Origin: Thiomicrospira sp. UBA5634 | GTDB taxonomy: Bacteria > Pseudomonadota > Gammaproteobacteria > Thiomicrospirales > Thiomicrospiraceae | NCBI GenBank assembly: GCA_002421475.1 | Contig: DIJW01000130.1 | Coordinates: forward strand, 1-26,523 | Direction of reading: 5' to 3' | DNA: 26,523 nt | Shown: positions 23,133 to 26,523 of the stretch, one piece after another | How the letters are laid out: each line of letters opens with the position of its first letter | Position numbering within the stretch: the first letter of the stretch is position 1 | Notes under the pieces: model-generated | What the model saw: the letters and a program-made list of their open reading frames with translations, nothing else | Databases searched by the model: none | What the model was told of the DNA's origin: nothing | Made by a program: the position numbers and the translations under genes

Positions 23133-24122
23133 ATGGCAAGATGGCGCAGATGGCGACATTGGAGAAAACGTAAACCGCAAAGTGGCACGAACCCCGGCAC
23201 GACGGCAAACCCTGTGCGCAAAACCTCACGCCTTAAAACCTACGGCAAAATGGTTGGCGTAGGCGGGTTAATTGTCAGTTTGTGGTATGGCGTTGAAAGC
23301 CAATTGATGCGCCCCGGTATGTCATTTGAAGGTGTACCAAAACAACATGACTTCAAACTGGATTTGGATTTCGAAATTGAGTCGGATTGGTTTGATCGTT
23401 TTAGCACCCGTGTGTTTCGTAATGAAGCCTATATGGTCGGTTATTCAGAAAAACTCGGTAATCCTTTATGGGTAACATATCAAGTTTTACCAAAACCCGC
23501 CAACACACCAAGACTTCCTCGACCGGATCGTTTTAATCAAGATTGGCGCAGCGCACGTTGTTGGTTAGTGCTTCCCTGTGTTGAACATGAAGACTATACC
23601 GCCAGCGGTTATGATCGGGGGCACATGGCACCTAATCATGTGATCGCAACGCGTTATGGTCAGCACGCACAGCATCAAACTTTTTTAATGACTAATATCA
23701 CTCCACAAGCACCGGGTTTAAACCGTCGTGCATGGCAACGTTTGGAAGAAATTTCAGCAAATTATTTGGCCGAACGTTATGCACCCTTTACTGTCATAAC
23801 CGGGCCGATTTTTGATAAAAAACCACAGTTTTTACCGGGCTATAAAATGATCGCCGTACCGAAAGCGTTTTATAAAATTATGATTCGGGAAGATAAAAAT
23901 GGCGGTGCACCTAAAGTGCTGGCATTTGTTATTCCGCAAACGGTGTTTGGTAATGAGGATTTAAGCCAGTTTTTAACCAGTGTACGAGACATTGAAAGGC
24001 AAACCGGATTAGATTTTTTTCATGAATTGGATGATGGCGTAGAAGCCTACGTCGAAACTTTAATCGACCCGCAAAGTTGGGACTTTAATCAACGTGTGGC
24101 CACCCAAAGCGCACGTTATTGA
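23133..24122 (+). CDS. Membrane-anchored DNA/RNA non-specific endonuclease (NUC/EndoG family)
   Basis: The 329-residue protein has a strongly basic N-terminus (MARWRRWRHWRKRK), one hydrophobic helix (about 41-54) and a beta-beta-alpha-metal nuclease domain (about 95-310). The catalytic motif is DRGHMAPNH (161-169, general base His164), and TNITPQAPGLNRRAWQRLE (187-205) gives the metal Asn and the Glu. These match EndoG/Serratia nuclease-type enzymes. The N-in signal-anchor form suggests the nuclease domain faces the periplasm, useful for degrading extracellular or incoming DNA; that orientation is inferred from the positive-inside rule. AGGAGA precedes the start. It ends next to a 32-bp palindromic terminator. 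Confidence 0.9.
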   Translation: MARWRRWRHWRKRKPQSGTNPGTTANPVRKTSRLKTYGKMVGVGGLIVSLWYGVESQLMRPGMSFEGVPKQHDFKLDLDFEIESDWFDRFSTRVFRNEAYMVGYSEKLGNPLWVTYQVLPKPANTPRLPRPDRFNQDWRSARCWLVLPCVEHEDYTASGYDRGHMAPNHVIATRYGQHAQHQTFLMTNITPQAPGLNRRAWQRLEEISANYLAERYAPFTVITGPIFDKKPQFLPGYKMIAVPKAFYKIMIREDKNGGAPKVLAFVIPQTVFGNEDLSQFLTSVRDIERQTGLDFFHELDDGVEAYVETLIDPQSWDFNQRVATQSARY

Positions 24123-24128
24123 TAATCA

Positions 24129-24160
24129 AATAATCCCCACCAGGCCTGGTGGGGATTATT
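24129..24160. terminator. 32-bp perfect palindrome (copy 14) between convergent genes
   Basis: The arm AATAATCCCCACCAGG (24129-24144) is followed directly by its exact complement. The centre is the CCAGGCCTGG motif. It lies six bases after the nuclease stop and eight before the chemoreceptor stop on the other strand, so it probably terminates both transcripts. The outer ends are AT-rich rather than a clean U-tract. Confidence 0.85.
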
Positions 24161-24168
24161 CCTTTTCA

Positions 24169-26184
24169 CTATTTAAGCTTTTTAGTTAACGCCAATGTGT
24201 GTGACGAACGTTTATCTACTTTAAAGCGCCCGATCAACTCCGCCAAGTATTGTGACTGCTGAGCTAACGCCTGCGCCGCTTGTGCAGACTCTTCAACAAA
24301 CGCCGCCATACCCTGTGTGTCTGCATCCATAGATGATACCGCTTGGTTCACTTGTACGATGCCGCGATATTGTTCTTCAGATGATTCCGCCACATTGGCC
24401 ACCAAGTCTGCCACTTTACTAATACGTTGCTCAATATCACCAAATGTCTCACCCGATGAAACCACTAAACCCAGAGAACCACTGATACGTTCTGCGGTTT
24501 CATCAATGAGTCCGCGGATACTTTTTGACGCATCGGCCGATTTTTGCGCCAACACTCGGACCTCGCCTGCAACTACCGCAAAACCACGCCCTGCTTCACC
24601 AGCACGCGCTGCCTCTACTGCTGCGTTTAATGCTAATAGATTGGTTTGGAACGCAATACTATCAATCAAGCCGACAATACTGACAATTTGCTGACTCGAT
24701 TCATTCACTCGTTGCATTGCCGTATTGAGACTGGTCATGCGCTCAACCCCGGTTTTAGCTGTTTTATTTGACGCTGTTGCCAATTGATTAACTTCTTGGG
24801 TAACCGAGGTATTGTTTTGTACCGATGCGGTCATTTCTTCCATCGACGCGGCCGTTTCTTCCAGTGAGGCCGCTTGGCGTTGGATGCGGTTAGTCAAATC
24901 TTGTGAACCGGCTTGCACACGCTGCGCATCAGCGGCAATTACTCGACTGGTTTGTGCGACTTCTGCGACTAGTTCACCCAGCGCCATAATTGCTTGGTTA
25001 ATGTCCTGCTTCATTGCATCCAATTCGCCGGCTAATGGCTGTTCAATCTGTTTGGTTAAATCACCGGCCGCTAAACTTTGTGCCGCTTGGCGTATGTAAC
25101 CAAACCCTTGTTGAACCTGAGTCAAAGAGTTATTTAAACCGACGCTCACCTCACCGAGCAGGCCTGGTGCATTGCCGTGTATCCGTGAACTGAAGTTACC
25201 CTGTTCCATTGCTTTAGCCAAATTCGCAATCTGCTGTAATTGATCCGCCATCAACTCCATTGCCGCATTAACTTTTTTGCGCGCATCGCCTTGAACCCGT
25301 TCATTCATGCGTAAACTAAAATTACCTTGCGCTAAACCTTCCATCACCTCCGTCAAACTGTGCATCGTCACACCCAGGTTTTCAGTCGCGGCGTTAACCG
25401 AGTCTTTAATTAACGCCAAATCACCGTGATAGTTTTGTTGCACCCGCGCGGAAAAATCACCTTGCGCCACTTTTTTCATCACACTACTGATTTCATTCAG
25501 TGCTTTATCCGTATTCGCCATTAAGTTATTCAACGCGTCAAGAGTACGATCCTTAAAATTGACATCTGCTAGATCAACCTTGTACTCATTGGTTTCTGCC
25601 ACTTGTTGTAACGATTGCGCCACCAATGCATTTACTGCAAATTCTTTACGCATCATTTCAGCCAAATAAATCAATACACCGGCTTCCACCACCACAAAAA
25701 ACGCATGCAGGAACGTTATATCCCAGCTACAACCGTAGTTAAACAACATGATCGGCATATCTGCTAATGCCAACGAATTAAGTTGGAAAAACGTCAACAC
25801 AATGTGATGAACCGCGCCAACTCCGGCCGCGACAATTACCGGTAATGAATCACGATAAGCCAATAAAAATGCCAACGCGACAAAGATGTGAAAATGCATC
25901 TCGATCCGCCCCAATTGGGCTTGAATCAAAATGGCTGAATTCAGCATCAAGGCAATACCCACGATGGCTGAAAAACCACGGGTACCTTTTAACATTACAT
26001 ACCCCGTTACAACCAACGCCGCCGTGATAACGGATGCAATCATTGCAAACGCCTGAGTGTCATAACCCCAAGGAGCCAAAAACATGGTAAATGGCACATG
26101 CGCCAATAAAATAATCAGCATTAATTTATCGACACTTAATCGTTCTTGTGTAAGCGCCGCTTCAATCGTTTGTTTTACTGACAT
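24169..26184 (-). CDS. Methyl-accepting chemotaxis protein with multi-TM histidine-rich sensor
   Basis: I chose ATG 26184, although a GTG at 26187 is one codon earlier; AGGAAAG lies upstream. The protein has about 671 residues. The first 180 form about six TM helices with conserved-looking histidines: RIEMHFHIFVALAFLLAYRD (H97, H99 from this start), GAVHHIV (H126, H127) and FLHAFF (H160). There is no periplasmic ligand domain. HAMP-like repeats follow (GDFSARV, GNFSLRM, GNFSSRI, GDLTKQI). The signalling domain has the standard tip [20 protein letters not shown]. The His pattern resembles membrane metal- or haem-binding sensors, but I do not know the ligand. It follows the Sco gene by 11 bases, so the two are probably co-transcribed. 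Confidence 0.88.
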   Translation of the reverse strand: MSVKQTIEAALTQERLSVDKLMLIILLAHVPFTMFLAPWGYDTQAFAMIASVITAALVVTGYVMLKGTRGFSAIVGIALMLNSAILIQAQLGRIEMHFHIFVALAFLLAYRDSLPVIVAAGVGAVHHIVLTFFQLNSLALADMPIMLFNYGCSWDITFLHAFFVVVEAGVLIYLAEMMRKEFAVNALVAQSLQQVAETNEYKVDLADVNFKDRTLDALNNLMANTDKALNEISSVMKKVAQGDFSARVQQNYHGDLALIKDSVNAATENLGVTMHSLTEVMEGLAQGNFSLRMNERVQGDARKKVNAAMELMADQLQQIANLAKAMEQGNFSSRIHGNAPGLLGEVSVGLNNSLTQVQQGFGYIRQAAQSLAAGDLTKQIEQPLAGELDAMKQDINQAIMALGELVAEVAQTSRVIAADAQRVQAGSQDLTNRIQRQAASLEETAASMEEMTASVQNNTSVTQEVNQLATASNKTAKTGVERMTSLNTAMQRVNESSQQIVSIVGLIDSIAFQTNLLALNAAVEAARAGEAGRGFAVVAGEVRVLAQKSADASKSIRGLIDETAERISGSLGLVVSSGETFGDIEQRISKVADLVANVAESSEEQYRGIVQVNQAVSSMDADTQGMAAFVEESAQAAQALAQQSQYLAELIGRFKVDKRSSHTLALTKKLK
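25159..25167. repeat. CAGGCCTGG repeat copy 15 (9/10)
   Basis: This nine-base match lies in the second chemoreceptor gene and is read as Pro-Gly-Leu on the minus strand. Confidence 0.75.
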
Positions 26185-26195
26185 CACTCTTTCCT

Positions 26196-26523
26196 TTAAA
26201 TTTTGTTAGGGTTAGTTTGCTCTAACCTTAACGTGGTTAAATCTTGTTGCATCTTGGTATAGTCTAAAAACCGTCCGGTATAGGTGCGTCGCCATTGGCC
26301 GTTTTTATCAATTAAAAATACAAAACCGGCATGGTTAATCTCATATTCAGTGGCTTGGGAAGTTTGATAAAACGGCACTTTATAAGCGAGTGCCAATTGC
26401 TGAATGGCGTGAGTAGACTCGGCACGCAAACCAATAAAACGCGGATCTAATCCGTCAATACGCTGTGCTAATAATTCGGCACTGTCCCGTGCTGGATCAA
26501 GAGAGATCACCCACGCCCGGGTG
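26196..26523 (-). CDS. SCO1/SenC copper chaperone, 5' part outside the window
   Basis: The frame is open to the window edge with no start codon needed inside, so the gene is cut at its 5' end. The visible 108 residues include VISLDPARDSAELL, DPRFIGLRAES, AYKVPFYQ and YEINHAGFVFLIDKNGQWRRTYTG. These are the C-terminal half of SCO1/SenC thioredoxin-fold proteins, including the conserved copper-binding His in INHAGFVFLID. The CxxxC copper site would be upstream, out of view. Sco proteins deliver copper to the CuA site of cytochrome oxidase or protect against oxidants. It is followed 11 bases later by the multi-TM chemoreceptor, an unusual partner. Confidence 0.88.
   Translation of the reverse strand, partial: TRAWVISLDPARDSAELLAQRIDGLDPRFIGLRAESTHAIQQLALAYKVPFYQTSQATEYEINHAGFVFLIDKNGQWRRTYTGRFLDYTKMQQDLTTLRLEQTNPNKI

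Noticed and set aside
226..25167. CRISPR array or REP cluster
   Set aside because: The repeats are scattered singly at irregular distances without spacers of fixed length.
1..26523. tRNA, rRNA or insertion-sequence genes
   Set aside because: No cloverleaf-like arms, rRNA blocks, transposase frames or terminal inverted repeats were seen.

Overview
The window looks like a chromosomal segment of a moderate-GC gammaproteobacterium. The mix of an ArsR-rhodanese fusion, two exported rhodaneses, a YgaP-type membrane protein, NnrS, NsrR/Hmp, Sco and complex chemoreceptors suggests a sulfur-oxidising lineage such as the Thiomicrospira/Thiomicrorhabdus group. That placement is inference from gene content only.

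Layout. (1) 1-4900, sulfur handling and an insertion: an ArsR-rhodanese regulator (39-677); a two-gene island with an AbiJ_NTD4/HEPN-like protein and a DUF3800 protein (882-2459), which looks like an abortive-infection type defence module; a minus-strand pair, HPP-family membrane protein then DUF2892 cysteine-rich protein; a divergent exported rhodanese (3834-4490); and a small gene that appears frameshifted (4530-4897). (2) 4928-6790, nitric oxide defence: nsrR and hmp are divergent around a near-ideal 23-bp NsrR operator. (3) 6802-9726: a large PAS-NIT-multiHAMP chemoreceptor. (4) 9826-15600: a five-gene minus-strand operon (TetR regulator, RND/MMPL transporter, c-type cytochrome, LolA-like protein, DUF1302 outer-membrane protein), headed by a 31-bp perfect inverted repeat. 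(5) 15740-16891: nnrS, divergent from that operon. (6) 17054-19209: a GGDEF diguanylate cyclase and an HDOD protein, convergent and sharing stop-codon bases. (7) 19359-24122: a conserved CxxC protein, cmoM, an exported rhodanese, an EF-hand-like protein and a membrane-anchored non-specific nuclease. (8) 24169-26523: a multi-TM histidine-rich chemoreceptor downstream of a Sco protein that is cut by the window edge.

The genes form two themes. One is reactive nitrogen: HPP (a nitrite-transporter family), NsrR, Hmp, a NIT-domain receptor, NnrS and possibly a cytochrome c'-like protein. The other is sulfane sulfur: three rhodanese domains plus a DUF2892 protein.

The most striking non-gene feature is an iterated palindrome, CCAGGCCTGG. 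There are 10 exact copies plus 5 that keep nine of the ten bases, spread over the whole window. It occurs inside genes in all three reading frames, and every intergenic copy sits downstream of a gene, where the arms are often extended up to a 32-bp perfect palindrome. This resembles HIP1 or DNA-uptake-sequence behaviour and I do not recall it being described. The AbiJ-like/DUF3800 pair is the best candidate for an undescribed system among the genes.
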